Shown in pieces: positions 28,601-40,565 of a stretch of DNA of 43,701 nucleotides. The stretch covers positions 1 to 43,701 of the forward strand of contig LRSR01013316.1 of NCBI GenBank assembly GCA_001579985.1. Direction: 5' to 3'. The number at the start of each line of letters is the position of its first letter. Position 1 is the stretch's first letter. The notes below the pieces were generated by a model. It was not told the origin of the DNA. It saw only the letters and a list, made by a program, of their open reading frames with translations, and made no database searches. The position numbers and the translations under genes are program-made. The stretch is from Hypsibius dujardini. Lineage: Eukaryota; Tardigrada; Eutardigrada; Parachela; Hypsibiidae.

Positions 28601-29345
28601 CAGTATTGAGGTCCGAGGATGTCCTGCAGCTGCACCAACGATGCAAGTACACACGACGATAGAGCCATGTTACATACAGCAAGAGATATATACATTAGTA
28701 AGATTATGGTACGATGTTGTACTGGAAAATGCATAGAAAAAAGGCGCACAGTGGCCTACGTGCATCCATTTTGCAGCGGTCCGTGTAAAGGGTCTAGACG
28801 TAATCAATTGACTGTCCCCATTGACGTACTGTGACCACTGTCAGTTCTAACTAAAACCGGAAGACTAATTATTTTTGATGATTTCCGAGGTTACCGACAT
28901 GTGGAGTTTTATATTCTGCATCATTGTTGTATACCGTGCGGTGCTTTAATAATGTAAAACCCTTTCCTGAAAGATGTCTGTCTATGTGAATTCCAGATTA
29001 CTCGCTGACGACCAGTCACCAATATGTACACGAGCTACCGATGCAGTTTCTTTAAGTGAATCAAAAGCCATATCGAATTTCTCAGTCTTCACTGGAGATT
29101 TAAATGCGAAGGCCGAAGGGGCAACGTGGCATAAGAAAACTAGGCGACTGTTCGCACTGTGGCACAGTCGGCCTGCCATTTCCGGTGCATGGTCACTAGT
29201 TTGCACCATACGACACACCACTCAGAACTTCGCAGTTTCAGAATTGATTCCGTTCTACGATTTCCTCTCTACAATTCACATACCCTTGTACGGAATTTCC
29301 AGCTGTAATTTTTGTACCGTCCTTCGCGGGAGCTTCGTTTGAGAA
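28601..29345. other. Intergenic / promoter region of the DCAF8-like gene
   Basis: A 122-codon open frame at 28974-29342 has no recognisable motif and ends just before the DCAF8-like ATG. I treat it as leader or chance. No core promoter element was identified. Confidence 0.35.
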
Positions 29346-32300
29346 ATGGAGCTGCAGCGCGACGGCCACGGCCGCGACGACGGAGAAGAATGGGAGACTG
29401 ACTCGTCCGACGACGACGATCACCGTCGCGATATGGACAATCTCGTAGACACGGCAGTGGATATGCTCGACCGTGCGGCTCAGGAGAAGCGCAAGCACAG
29501 GCGGGTTCGGACAGAAAGCAGTTCCTTCAAGCGACGGCTGGTAGGATCACGGGGTGGAAGCACTGACAGAGACGCTGCACTACAACGTGAGTTTCCTGCG
29601 TTGATTGGTTGATTTGACTGGTCGATAGTTCATCTTTTGGTCTAGCCATTGATTGATGGAATTGATTGATTAAGTCGATTGAGTTTAGCAGTGTTGAGAT
29701 CATTGATTGATTGGTTGATGGGTTAGTCCTTAGCCCATTCTTATTTTGAAAATGGCATTCATTCTGCAGATTGATGTTAATTTAGTAGCGTTAGCAGTCA
29801 GATTATCGAGTCTACCCTTCGAAAAAAGTGATGGAAGACTAAAACCGCCACGCAGGAATTCCTAATTAACTGATTGGAGCATCACATGTGGGCTCGTTGC
29901 TTGATTGAATTGATTGATGCATCTTTTCACCAGTATCTTTCTGCCCTTCCGTTTATCCAATTTTGTACTAGAAGCTATACGGATAAGAGATACAATTTCT
30001 AAAGTAGTTTTCTATGAAATTGAATTGAAGGAGTGTTTAATTATTATTTGATCTCATTATACCCTATGTTTTCGGGTTTTGTTTTCTTTTGGCTTGTTAT
30101 TGATTAGTTTTCTTCGCATCAGATTACTCCGTTATTATTTCACTTTTGTCGGGTTAGATTCAGTCAATAGTCAGTCAATTTTTATGTGTCGATTTAATCG
30201 CTTATTTTCTTCTTTTCATCTTTTTGGGAATTTTTATTTATTTTTAGCACTTGTTATTTGTTCATTTCGATTTTTATATTACTTACTTGTATATTAGCAC
30301 TAGACAAACATTACTTATTTGGTTGTTGAAATGGTTTCTGATTTGAGTGAGGATTGGTGATTTCGACCAATCAGACGCTTTCAGCAAACTGTAAGTTTGA
30401 GTCACGCTGTTCCGCATTCAAGAAAAACATTTACGGCAGGAAGATAAATTTACTTGTCAACATTTGGTATGATTTCGTTCATTTTTTTTCATAATTCATA
30501 AATCAATTTTCGCTGACATGTGCAAGCCAGACGATCCCAATTTTCGCTTGACGTCTTTAAGGTTAAAATATCCCTCAACATAAAAGCTTCTCAAAAACAA
30601 TTCAGGAGACTGCGGGAACGAAAACCGGAGCGAAGAAAAAAATCGCCGTAGAAGAAGGTATAAACTGCGAGTTCGGCGAAGGCAAAATTCGCGAGCTCGA
30701 CAAGACACACACTTTCAGCAACCAAAAAAGCAGCTTAAAGGCTGCTTAAAATTTCTAATGAAACGTGGTTATTGAAACGTTTGCTGATACTAAACTACCA
30801 ATCAGAATTTTCAGCAAACTTTTTTAGCAACCAAACAAGTGATGTTTGTCTAGTGCTCTTTATTGAAGTACTTTTTTAATCAGTCACTTTCGATTTATTA
30901 AGTAATTTGTGCTTGTTTTCATTTTCATTTTTTATTTCCACTATTTATTTAATAACTGAGAGCTTTATTGTTGATTGATTTAATTGTTCCGTTTTACGGT
31001 GGACAAGTTTCAGATTTTTTTTCTAGAACCGGACACCAGCGACGAAGCCGGTGGCCGTACGGAAGGTGGCGCATCGGACGACATGCCGGCCTTGGAAGGA
31101 GGAGACCTGATTGATGACGAGGAACTGCCGCCCGCACTGGAGTCCGCCGACAGCGACGACGACGACGACGAATGGGATTCAGACAACGGTGACGGCGATG
31201 AACGGATGGAAGTGGATGACGACGAAGAGGAAGAAGTGGCGCTGAACTCCTTACTGAGCAAAGATCCCGTTGATGCCAAACTTCTGATAGCGCCTGTGCC
31301 GCCGGTCGTACCGGCAATGTCCATTCCGGCTTTGCTTTTGGCGAGGGAGTTTAGTGGATTGACACGATATGTCGCGCCGGCCCTGCAACGCCAGAGATGG
31401 ACCGGCCACCGGGAGATCCTGCAGCGTTTCGCGTTGTGGGCGAACTTGGAGGGGCATACAGGTTGGTGTCTGGAGACAGACCGAGGCCGACAGATATGGA
31501 TATAGACCGACCGACCGACAGACAGACGGACGGACAGGCAAACAGACAGAGATAGGCAGACAGACAGACAGACAGACAGACAGATAGACAGACAGACAGA
31601 TACAGTCAGACAGACAGACAGACAGACAGACAGGCAAACTGTCACCGATTTAGCCGGACATGATTTTGGGTCCTTCTTCTGTTGCAGGATGCGTGAATGC
31701 GCTGAATTTCAACCCAACTGGCACACTCCTTGCAAGTGGCTCGGACGACCTGCAGATTATGCTGTGGGACTGGAGTAGGAAAAAGCTCAATTATTCCTTC
31801 GCTTCCGGGCATCACGCCAATGTTTTCCAAGTGAGTTTTTCCTGTACCTTCCTATTAAGCGTGCGATTGAACGTGTTATTTTCCCCGTTGACAGAGCAAG
31901 TTTATGCCGTTGAGTAATGATTCCCTCATCGTGACCGCATCCCGCGACGGGCAGATTAGGCTGGCGGAGCTGTCCTCAGCCGGAGGGAAGCCCGCGACGA
32001 AGGTGCTGTGTCGGCATCAAGGAGCATGCCATAAGGTATTCATAATTTAGTCATAGTACCCCACGGGCAACAATTTTAAGAGGTTATGAGTTACCGACTC
32101 ATGAACTGGTGGCTCTGAAAACTGGTGATCTACAGGGTGAGTAGGTCCTTTGATGGTTGCGAGTTTTGCGACACCAGTGCTCTTGGGGAAAGTAGAACAT
32201 GATTCGTATAGATACATGAAGGACTTCTTGGCAGCAGGGATGACCGGGAGCGTAGCACTGTCAGGATACTGAGGCTGAACCAGACGTTGTTGGGAATGCG

Positions 32301-34173
32301 GTTGCGTTCACTGTCGCGCCTCAAGTGATGCGATTCAGAGCACTTGTCGCTTTGATTCGCTGCACATCCAGCACGTTTATTACTTCGTAGTTCAGTTCAT
32401 AAATATTTTAAACCTATGCTAATTTAGAGGAGGTAATGGACTTCACCCAGACAAGGCGTCGAGGACAAGCAATCGGCATACATTCAGACAATGGGTTCTT
32501 TATCAGACAAGAGCAGTCAGTCAAGTGCTCACATGATGAGAGTGAAGGTGTCAATAGGCATTCAGGCGTGATTCAGTTACAAATTTGTACAGCACTCGCA
32601 AACACTCAGACAAGCATGTCTACTGATGACAGACAAGTACTAACAGGCATTCAGGCAAGAGAGTCTTCTGGACAGGCAAGCAATCACAGACTAGTTAAGT
32701 ACGTGTCTTTGTTTTCCTACAGATCGACGTCCGGGCCGACGCTTCGCACTGCGTCCTCACATGCGGCGAGGACGCGGTGGTGTACAACGTCGACATCCGC
32801 GAGGCTAAATCTAACAAGACCCTCACGGTCATGGAGAAGATTGGGGAGAGCAGATACAACAAAGTGCCACTTTACTCCGTCCATTCCAACCCGCTGAACG
32901 CCTGTCAGTTCATCGTGTCCGGCTACGACCGCTTTGTACGGTAAGGCTGCCGCTGCCTTGGTGTATGTAAGAGATCTTCGATTTAGTCAGTCAGTCGGTT
33001 GCTTTTCGTAGATCCTATGATCAACGCTTCGTCAAACCAGACGCGAAAGGCTACGTCGAAGCCGTGACGAAATTCTGCCCACAGCAGATTAGGGATTCGA
33101 GTGGGTCATATAGCGTTTCCTCCGCCGTTTTCAACTACTCGGGATCTGGTGCGTCTGATTACATGATGTGACTGCACCCTGTTTGCTGATTCTGCCTGAC
33201 CATGACTTGTCTGTGGCATGATTGTCTGTATGTCTGTCTGTATGTCTGTCTGTCTGCTTGCAAAACTATCTGACTTTGTTCACATCTCTGCCTCTCTGCC
33301 TACAGGTCTGCCTGTCTGTTGGTCGTTGTGTTGGTCATTTTGCCTGTCTGCTTATCTTTTTGTATCCATGTGTATATTAATCTGTCTGTCTGTTTGTTTG
33401 TCAAACTTTTTATCTGTCTGCCTAACAGTCTGTCACTTTCTGGTCTGTCTGTGTTTATATCAGTCCATTTACATGATGATCAGCTGTTAATCATTTTCTT
33501 CCACTCTCTGTAGAAATCCTAGCAAGTTACAATGACTACAATATCTTCCTTTTCAAAAATTCCTCCGACCCAACCGCCTGTACCGTCCCTATTCAAGAGT
33601 ACGAGGGCCACCGCAACAACCAGACGGTGAAGAGCGTTAACTTTTACGGGCCCCGCAGCGAGTTCGTCGTGAGCGGAAGTGACTGCGGCAAAGTGCTCTT
33701 CTGGGATCACGCCACCGCACGCATTGTGCATTTTCTCGAAGCGGACGGCGTCGGCGCTGTGAGTTGTTGACGCGTTTAGGCTTGTTTTGCTCCCCACTGC
33801 GCTCGTATTTGTCGAAATCGTTTAGGGTGTTGTTTGCTTCATGATGGGATGGGGGGAGGGTAGTTTGATGAGTTAATACTTGATTGGAAAGAACTTTTTG
33901 GTTGCAGGTGAATGTGCTCGAATCACATCCCACGGATCCAATGTTTGCGACCAGCGGGCTGGAGCATTCGGTGAAGATCTGGGCGCCCATTGCTGTGAAA
34001 AAGGCTGATCTGACTGATTTAATTCCGGTTAGAGTCGTAAATATGTCTGCTATCTGTTTGTTTGTCTATCTGTCTATCTGGCTGGCTGGCTGGCTGGCTG
34101 TCTGATTCTTTGTCTATCTGTCTCTCTGTCTGTCTCTCTGTCTCTCTGTCTGTCTGTATGTTTGTCTGTCTGT

Positions 34174-34206
<33 letters not shown>

Positions 34207-34829
34207 ATCTGTTTGTTTGTCTGTCTGTCTGTTTGTCTGACTGTGTGTTTTTTGTCTGGCTATCTACTATTTGCTTTCGATTTCTTCATTTTTTCAGGTC
34301 ATCGAGAAGCACCGATCGGATCGGAAGCGGGAGTTCAGAGGAGAAGGCCGGCACATGGTAGACGAAGGCCAGTTCTTCATGATGCTGATGAATCATCTGC
34401 AGCGAAGAAACAACCGCGCTCGACGATCTCCCCATCCGCGTGCCAATGTCGACGACAACCCTGACGCCATGGTACGTGCGATATTTTTCTCCTCGACTGC
34501 ACACGACAACTATAATCTCAAAACTACGTCAAATTTACATTTTTTTCAACCGTCAATCAAACTTTCATGCGCTCATCTTGAATTTCCCCGTAGTTAAACT
34601 TTTAATTCAACGGAAATGTTAAGTAATACGCGAGAAAGTGGCATTTTATTCTCAATTAAATGCTTGTTGGTTTAATTTAAATTCTGTTTTCGACCGCTTG
34701 TATTTTAAAGGTGTATTTTGATGGTGTTTTTTTGCCTTTTGCCTTTTTTTACAGCCCGACCTGGAAGAGAACAGCGATGACGAGGGTGAACCGCGTCTTC
34801 CGGACCTGCCGAACTGTCCCACGTCGTGA
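29346..34829 (+). CDS. DCAF8: DCAF8-like WD40 substrate receptor of CUL4-DDB1 (642 aa, 10 exons)
   Basis: Predicted substrate receptor of the CRL4 ubiquitin ligase. Exons are 29346-29586, 31027-31461, 31688-31830, 31895-32035, 32723-32940, 33012-33148, 33514-33758, 33908-34027, 34298-34471 and 34755-34829; total 643 codons. Residues 1-155 are strongly acidic with long Asp/Glu runs, as in DCAF8. From about 222 the WD40 propeller begins ([36 protein letters not shown]). Later blades carry [69 protein letters not shown] and [14 protein letters not shown], matching DCAF8 in order. The YDQR and VDIR segments are the WDxR-like DDB1 contacts. The tail has a basic [12 protein letters not shown] block and an acidic end. 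Length is near that of human DCAF8. Orthology to DCAF8 rather than to a related DCAF rests on these blade motifs. Confidence 0.94.
29587..30295. other. DCAF8 intron 1, 5' part with TTGATTGA units
   Basis: AT-rich intron DNA with scattered TTGATTGATT units and no coding content. The inverted-repeat element starts at 30296. Confidence 0.5.
30296..30857. mobile_element. TIR element (562 bp) with CACTA-like ends in DCAF8 intron 1
   Basis: The left end reads AGCACTAGACAAACATTACT and the reverse complement of the right end reads AGCACTAGACAAACATCACT. Both continue TTRTTTGGTTGYT. Further inside, TTTCAGCAAAC and ACCAATCAGA segments also pair. Arms reach at least 100 nt. The termini resemble CACTA transposons, but no convincing target-site duplication is present (flanking triplets TAG and CTC). 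No transposase is encoded, so this is a non-autonomous copy. Confidence 0.65.
31505..31640. repeat. (GACA)n tract, DCAF8 intron 2
   Basis: GACC/GACA/GACG units pass into a nearly pure GACA tract ending about 45 bases before the acceptor at 31687. Confidence 0.9.
32036..32722. other. DCAF8 intron 4, decayed CAGACAAG units
   Basis: The 3' half has scattered CAGACAAG, CAGGCA and TCAGACAA units, consistent with an eroded GACA tract. The 5' half shows nothing recognisable. Confidence 0.4.
33195..33460. repeat. Degenerate (TGTC)n tract, DCAF8 intron 6
   Basis: TGTCTG/TGTATG units with frequent TGCC variants fill intron 33149-33513. Confidence 0.85.
34040..34262. repeat. Degenerate (TGTC)n tract with CTGG run, DCAF8 intron 8
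   Basis: TGTC units include a short GCTG/GCTGGCTGG run near 34080-34100, a local conversion of the repeat unit. The tract ends about 35 bases before the acceptor at 34297. Confidence 0.85.
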
Positions 34830-35519
34830 GAAAGCAAGAACCCGCACAGAGAGCAGAACGGATAATTTAGTCTGTGGGATGAGTCCCGTTAGAAGAGATT
34901 CACGCCAAAGGAACAAGAGGATCAGCTTGACGATGAGTCGTGATCTTGTCCCAAATTTGAGACTCTTTCGTTATTTGAGTTTGTGATAGTTACGAGTCAC
35001 GGTGGGTCTCGGTGGGTCTCGGTGCGGCAGCATTCATTTTCTTGAAAGAGATATGGAAGTAAAGAATTCACCTGTTGTACAGATAAGACTCAGGCCTTGA
35101 ATTTGTAGAAATTAATTAGTTAGTATTTTAACATTCATTTCGATATTGTACAGTGTACCATGCTGAAGTGCATATTAACATTTAATTTATAATAAGTAAT
35201 ACTATTAAATCCGAAAATGGATGGAAAACGCTAATTAAAAAGAGAAAAACAGTAAATTATTTAATTAAATTAAATTAAATTAAATTAACTTAAATTGAAA
35301 TTATTTCTGACAATCTAAAGACCCGAAAATCGTTCTGCGCTAATATTTCATAAATAAGTTAAAATCAGAAAAATCTAGAACAGGGGCTAGCAACTAAACC
35401 TTCTGATTAATATTTTTTAAATAAAAAAATAAAACAAAAAGTTAAAAAATGTGTTATTTAAATTTTAATGTTTTTTGTTATATTTGGGACTGGGTCTTGA
35501 TTAAATTTGAGGTTAGTGT
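34830..35519. other. DCAF8 3' region and AT-rich intergenic DNA
   Basis: Low-complexity AT DNA, including an AAATT(A) run around 35255-35290. ATTAAA near 35205 is a possible polyadenylation signal. No coding sequence is visible. Confidence 0.45.
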
Positions 35520-36183
35520 TCTTACAAGGGATCTATTACCAGTACCAGTCTCAGATGACGGCCAAATTTTTTCTTGAAAACCTATTCTCCTAATATAATT
35601 TTAGAAAAGATTACCGACCGAGGCCACTATCTTGTTCAAAAAACCTTGTACTTTGTCCTTGAAAAATTTAAGAAATTGGACAGTCACTGGGAAATTCCAG
35701 TATAACAGCGAAAAACGCCTATTGCAAAATTGTTTTTGCAAATTGAACGGCAGATCGATTGGTATCAGCAGAATTTGCTTTTAAAAACGAGAGGGAGGAG
35801 TTACGGCTCTTGTTCGGTAAAGCATTCTTGTTTTTTTTGCACGGTCAGTAGACTAATAGTCGCACCCGAGTTCCGTCAGTGCCTGTAGCTCTATTTCCAC
35901 ATTTCCGAATTGTTTTTTGCTGATATCAATCGGTTCCAAATCAAACTTTGAGTCAGTGGATGTGCAAAAATATGAAAAAAATAATTTAAAAAACTGGTGT
36001 TTTATCGCTGGGACAGGAATATTCCAGTGATTTTACAACTTCTTAAATTTGTCCATATTGTACAGCGGCTTTGTCCCCGGTCGCACGCAGTATTTTCTGA
36101 AATCAAGCTAAGACAATAGGTTCTCAAGAAAAGAGTTTGGCCGCCCATCTGAGACTAGCACTGATAATTGATCCCTTGTTAGT
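35520..36183. mobile_element. Foldback element, copy 2 (664 bp palindrome)
   Basis: The left end reads CAAGGGATCTATTACCAGTA and the reverse complement of the right end reads CAAGGGATCAATTATCAGTG. Both continue CTAGTCTCAGATG-type sequence and AAGAAAACCTATT-type sequence. The centre is near 35851. Arms are about 295 nt around a 65-nt spacer. Inner motifs (GGAGGAGTTACGGC with GCCTGTAGCTCT, and GCTGATATCAATCG) match those of the element at 1877-2533, so the two belong to one family. It is non-coding and well diverged. Confidence 0.78.
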
Positions 36184-39060
36184 TGCAAAATTTGTTAGTT
36201 TAATATCAGTTTAGTGTTTTTAATTCTTTTCAAGTGCTGTTGTTGAGAAATTTCGCTTTCCCGGAAACCAATGCCTACACTACTACCCCGCGTGATCTCA
36301 ATTGCAATATAGCATGTTTTACACGAACTCTATCACTGGTGATCGCGTCGCGTGACTCTCCATCTCATGTGACCACGTCGTTGTGAGAAGGCTTCCAGTA
36401 TGCTAATGTATACAGTACCGGTAACTATCGCCGGGTCTTCTCAAAACGCGTAGTTACCTTAAATTAGCGAGTCGCGTGAAGCGGGGGCAGCGGGTGACCT
36501 TCAGTAGATGACTGCAATCTGTCACGCGTTTTCGTCGAGCTTTCTCTTCTCAAGGGAAAAACGAAGATTATGGGATGTTTGCATCAGACACGTGCGATGA
36601 GGGGGTGTTTTTTCGGAAATACCATGATCATGCACTGGATTTCGAGTGGGTGTTTTGGAATAGGAAACTGCTCTAGTCATCCCCTTCCAATAGTGTCTCC
36701 CCTTTCGCACCCCGTTTTATTAATGAGACTCCATTTTCAACTTGTGTTAAGTTATTATTGATTAAAACTACCGTTGCGGTACAAAATAGCTTTTAATATT
36801 GAATAACTAGCGAAATATAAAGTCATCGTATATATATTTTTTCTCTAGTGTATTTTACAAATTCAGCAGAATACGTTTCTCGTTCAATTATCATTTGGTC
36901 CTTCGGAGGTACAAATTGATTTTAGGAATCTCAGTTAAAGTTGATTGTAATGGCATCCTTAATAAATTGTGACTTTCAGGCTGTTTCAGCTGTAATTTCT
37001 AATAACTTGAGAGACATTCATCCCATACGAAATTAAACTGAATGATGGAGCTAAATTTCATTTCGATGGCTTGATTTTTAAAATATACATTATTTGGGAA
37101 AAGAGTCACTATAATGTAATAGGAGTGAAAAGGGGTTGACAAAAAGTATAAGAGGGGTATAAAGGGAACTATAGTGGTACTCTTTGGAATATCATATCAC
37201 TCATACTGTTATATATTATATGGCGAGACCTTTTTAAATCCGGGAAACTGTTGCTTGACTTTAAAAAACTTGCAGCGACACTGAAATAGAATCTTCAGTT
37301 TATCACGAAAAATCCCATTTTTTAAAGTTGTAAGCAGAAACCTATTTCGATTTTTTTTACTGAGTTTCTTTCCCTTGTCTACACGATTACACATAAATAC
37401 GTGCGTAAAGGAAACCAGTTTGGCGTTTCACGGTTTGACTTCAGATCACATACATTCCTAATTGTGAAACAGACCAAAAACATTTCTAGGCGATTTCTGG
37501 TACTGCAGATGGTCCGGCCAATCTCTTATTCATAGTTATTTGCCAAATTGTTTATACGAAAAGTGTTTTTGTCACGCCGATTGTTGATGCTGTCAGTGTG
37601 GGCGATTATCGTGTCAACTTCCCATTAATTCGCTTAAGGTTCCCGACCATTTCGCATATCATAAAAGTTTACGAGCTGATTGGATTGAAATTGACGTAAA
37701 ATTTTGTTGAAATAGCTTTTCACGTCCTTGTTTTCAGACTGAGACGCAAGACCTTAAATCAGCGAACTGAATAAAAGTGAACTAATTCCCAGACTTCTTT
37801 AATAAAATTAATTTATATATTTACCTCTTCTGATAAATAACCGAGCCTCAGAAACAAACATGTGAACTCCGTAGGCATTTCAGAAAATTACAATAGTTGG
37901 TTGCCAAATTAACCTCCACAGAAATTTTGAGGAAAAGAAGAATTATGCAACATCATCCGTGGCCTCAATTGTGGATATCTTAATGATATGGATCAATGTA
38001 TTGAATGATTATGCACTATTATTTCTGACCTTTTTTACGAATAAATGACACTGGGTTTGTTTATTAATAGAACTGCTCAAATACGCACGCTCACTTGTTG
38101 AAAACATTTATTATGAGGAACGCGTATGCATACAAATTTGCCCAAGGGTCGCTTCATTTAAACAGCTATAATATAACTCATCAAGTGACTTCACCTACAT
38201 CGCAATATACTAGTCACGCACCACGAACCATTAAATTTCAATAGCTCCCCATGCAAGAACTCACTACTATTTTTATTAACCACATCAGCAAGGCACCGCA
38301 TCACATATCCGGTCCTAGTAGTGCATGTTATTATAAACCCCGTCTATCTATTTGTAGATTGTGTTATTGAACTGATGCGTATCCATTTCCTTCATTTATA
38401 CATAGATCTTTAAAGGTCAGTCTGTGCCGGAATTAAAATCTGAGGGCGTGACCCATTTATCGGTGAGGGCGTGAGTTGTGGGTTCCCATACTACACACAC
38501 ACAAGGATGTTGCTCTTGGTACGTGTGTGACGCATTCGTATATATTTATACATGAATGATAAAGATAATCCCGTATGCATGTGTAAGTAGAGCCGGTTGT
38601 GAATGGTTTGTTTGACGACAATTAAATGTATGCGACACACATATGACGGAAGAAAATTTGGACAACGTATTCGGCGTGAATATTAAGTTATGACGTCCAG
38701 ACGCCGGAATTAATATCATCTCTCAGGGCGAAGAGGACATCTATTCACCCACCCACGTATACGTATCTCACACTGTATCACAGTATTAATCTCTAGTATA
38801 TTTTCTGAATTGACTATATTCGTGTGTGTATGTGAATACACGCGCGTAAGGGGAAGATCTCAAGGGGTCGCGTCACGAACAAAAGCGAACCGGGTCCTAC
38901 GAAAATTGGTTGGCGCGTCCTATGTGTGTGTAGGTAAAGGTTACGCAAGCGCGACACGCATTGGTGCCGGTGGTGTGTGTGTGAGCCTACGTTGGTGGTA
39001 CACATTATTAAAATGGCTAATCCCATGGCTGCGTGTATGGCGTCTTGATATGGTAGGCCA
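36184..39060. other. Gene-poor intergenic region
   Basis: About 2.9 kb without splice-framed coding segments, RNA genes or clear repeat boundaries on either strand. Open frames reach only about 63 codons until the palindrome begins. Composition is AT-rich, with a GC-richer island around 36310-36500. Confidence 0.5.
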
Positions 39061-39067
39061 TATAATG

Positions 39068-39593
39068 GAGACAGTGCGTTAGTCAATAAAATGAGTAAAA
39101 AGTATGCTAAAAAAAGGGTATCAAAAAAAGGCATCAGCGAGTGAGCGAAATGTTGAGCCGCACGTGTCAAAACTAAGGCCTGTGATTGGTCTATTCCTAT
39201 TTTTCGATTGTTGACAGTTTGCTGCATTACCGCTCAGACAAATGCGATCGGCGAATTTCCAAAATTCACCGATCGATTTTCTTAACAGCTACGGCTAATC
39301 ATTTGTTCAAACTCGTTCATCAAAACTTTTTTTGATAACTTTTGTTGATTGATGGTGAACGTTGAAGACCGCACTCTCGCTCTTCTATCAAAGAAAATTG
39401 ATCAGTGAATTTCGCATATTCACTAATTGCATTTGACTGAGCGGTAGGGCAGCCAGGCTGTCAACAGTCGAGAAATAGGAATAAGCCAATCACAGATCTT
39501 GGTTTTGATGCGCACGGTTCAACATTTCGATTGCTCGCTGATACCCTTTTTGACGGAAGTTTTTTATACATTTTATTGACAGCGCACTGTCAC
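39068..39593. mobile_element. Foldback element, copy 3
   Basis: Left-arm strings GTCAATAAAATG, AGGGTATCA, CAGCGAG..CGAAATGTTGA, CTGTGATTGG, CTATTCCTATTT and TACCGCTCAG all recur as reverse complements in the right arm in the same order. The centre is near 39335. The inner loop also pairs (TTCATCAAAAC with GTTGATTGATGGTGAA). Weaker similarity continues outward on both sides, so the full element may reach about 900 bp. There is no coding capacity. Confidence 0.75.
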
Positions 39594-39834
39594 TAATGTG
39601 TATTTGACAATATCAATGAGCACATTGTGCGCACGTTTGGGAAGTTTCTTTCCCGGGATTGCTGGACGCTGGTGCGTGAGATGCTCGGGTTCTTCGTAGG
39701 GTATACCTTTTGACAGCTGTGCCGCGTGTGTCACATACTACGTCAAAGAACTCGTTGGACGTAGGACGTTGGATGTAGCTAAACTGGTCTATTTGATTGC
39801 TGATCCTCTTAGCGCCGGCTTAGTCGGTTTAAAT

Positions 39835-40565
39835 TAGTTTGACCAAAGATCTCACCAGCAATTGCCAAAGCGTAAATTCAGAATCACACCATACTACTCT
39901 TTTTCCAACAGTTCCATATTTATGGCAATTACGAAAAAAAGTCATCTTTGTGATCACAAGAACTTTGGTTTATTGCAATTTCAAATTCTTTAAAAAATTC
40001 TGGCAAATTCCGGTTTCCCCGACTTTTACTGGTCAAGAACCAATTTCTGAAACAAGTTCAGAATAACATTTTTAACGCCAGCTTACCAAATATTTTATAA
40101 AAAATTGATTGGCAATAAAAAAAATGAGAATTTCAGGGACGGCGCCACAATTCTTTACTGTAACTATCAGTAAACAACCACCGGATTTCTGTTTGCACCT
40201 CTCTACTGCATTTTGTTTTGGTCATATCGCTAATCAGTGCTATTGTGCAAAAAATATAAATAGCTTCGCTTCTAGACTTGTAAAAAAATTCTGCTGTGAG
40301 CAATTGATTGTATGTTAAGTTTTATGTGGGACAGCATACAAAATGTTAGTTCAAATTTGTTTTGAAATTAGTTCATTCTACGGTGAAAGTTGGGGAAACC
40401 GGAATTGTTTCCCAAACTTTGACATTCCACCAAAGCTTTTGAGTCCACAACGGAGAAATACGTTTTGTAATTATCGCAATTATGGGGCTATGTAAAAAAT
40501 GGTGTGGGGTGCGATTCTAAGTTTCCGTGGAGAAAACCATCACTGGTCAGTTGTTACAACAGGAG
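39835..40565. mobile_element. Foldback element, copy 4
   Basis: AAATTCAGAATCACACC (39874-39890) pairs with GGTGTGGGGTGCGATTCTAAGTTT (40500-40523), and CCGGTTTCCCCGACTTT pairs with AAAGTTGGGGAAACCGG. Several further blocks pair toward a centre near 40200. It lies 240 bases from copy 3. Outer limits are approximate. A fragment with GGGGCGGA/TCCGCCCC and GTTGATGCC motifs at 40675-40800 may be a broken relative of copies 1 and 2. Confidence 0.7.

Noticed and set aside
28974-29342. A 122-codon open frame just before DCAF8
   Set aside because: No recognisable motif, no donor linking it in frame to the DCAF8 exons, and composition not clearly coding.
31010-31645. A 211-codon minus-strand open frame
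   Set aside because: It is the shadow of DCAF8 exon 2 joined to a GACA tract. The plus-strand exon has matching splice sites and family motifs.
36184-39060. Search for a hidden multi-exon gene in the gene-poor tail
   Set aside because: No exon-sized frame with splice sites and protein-like composition was found on either strand.
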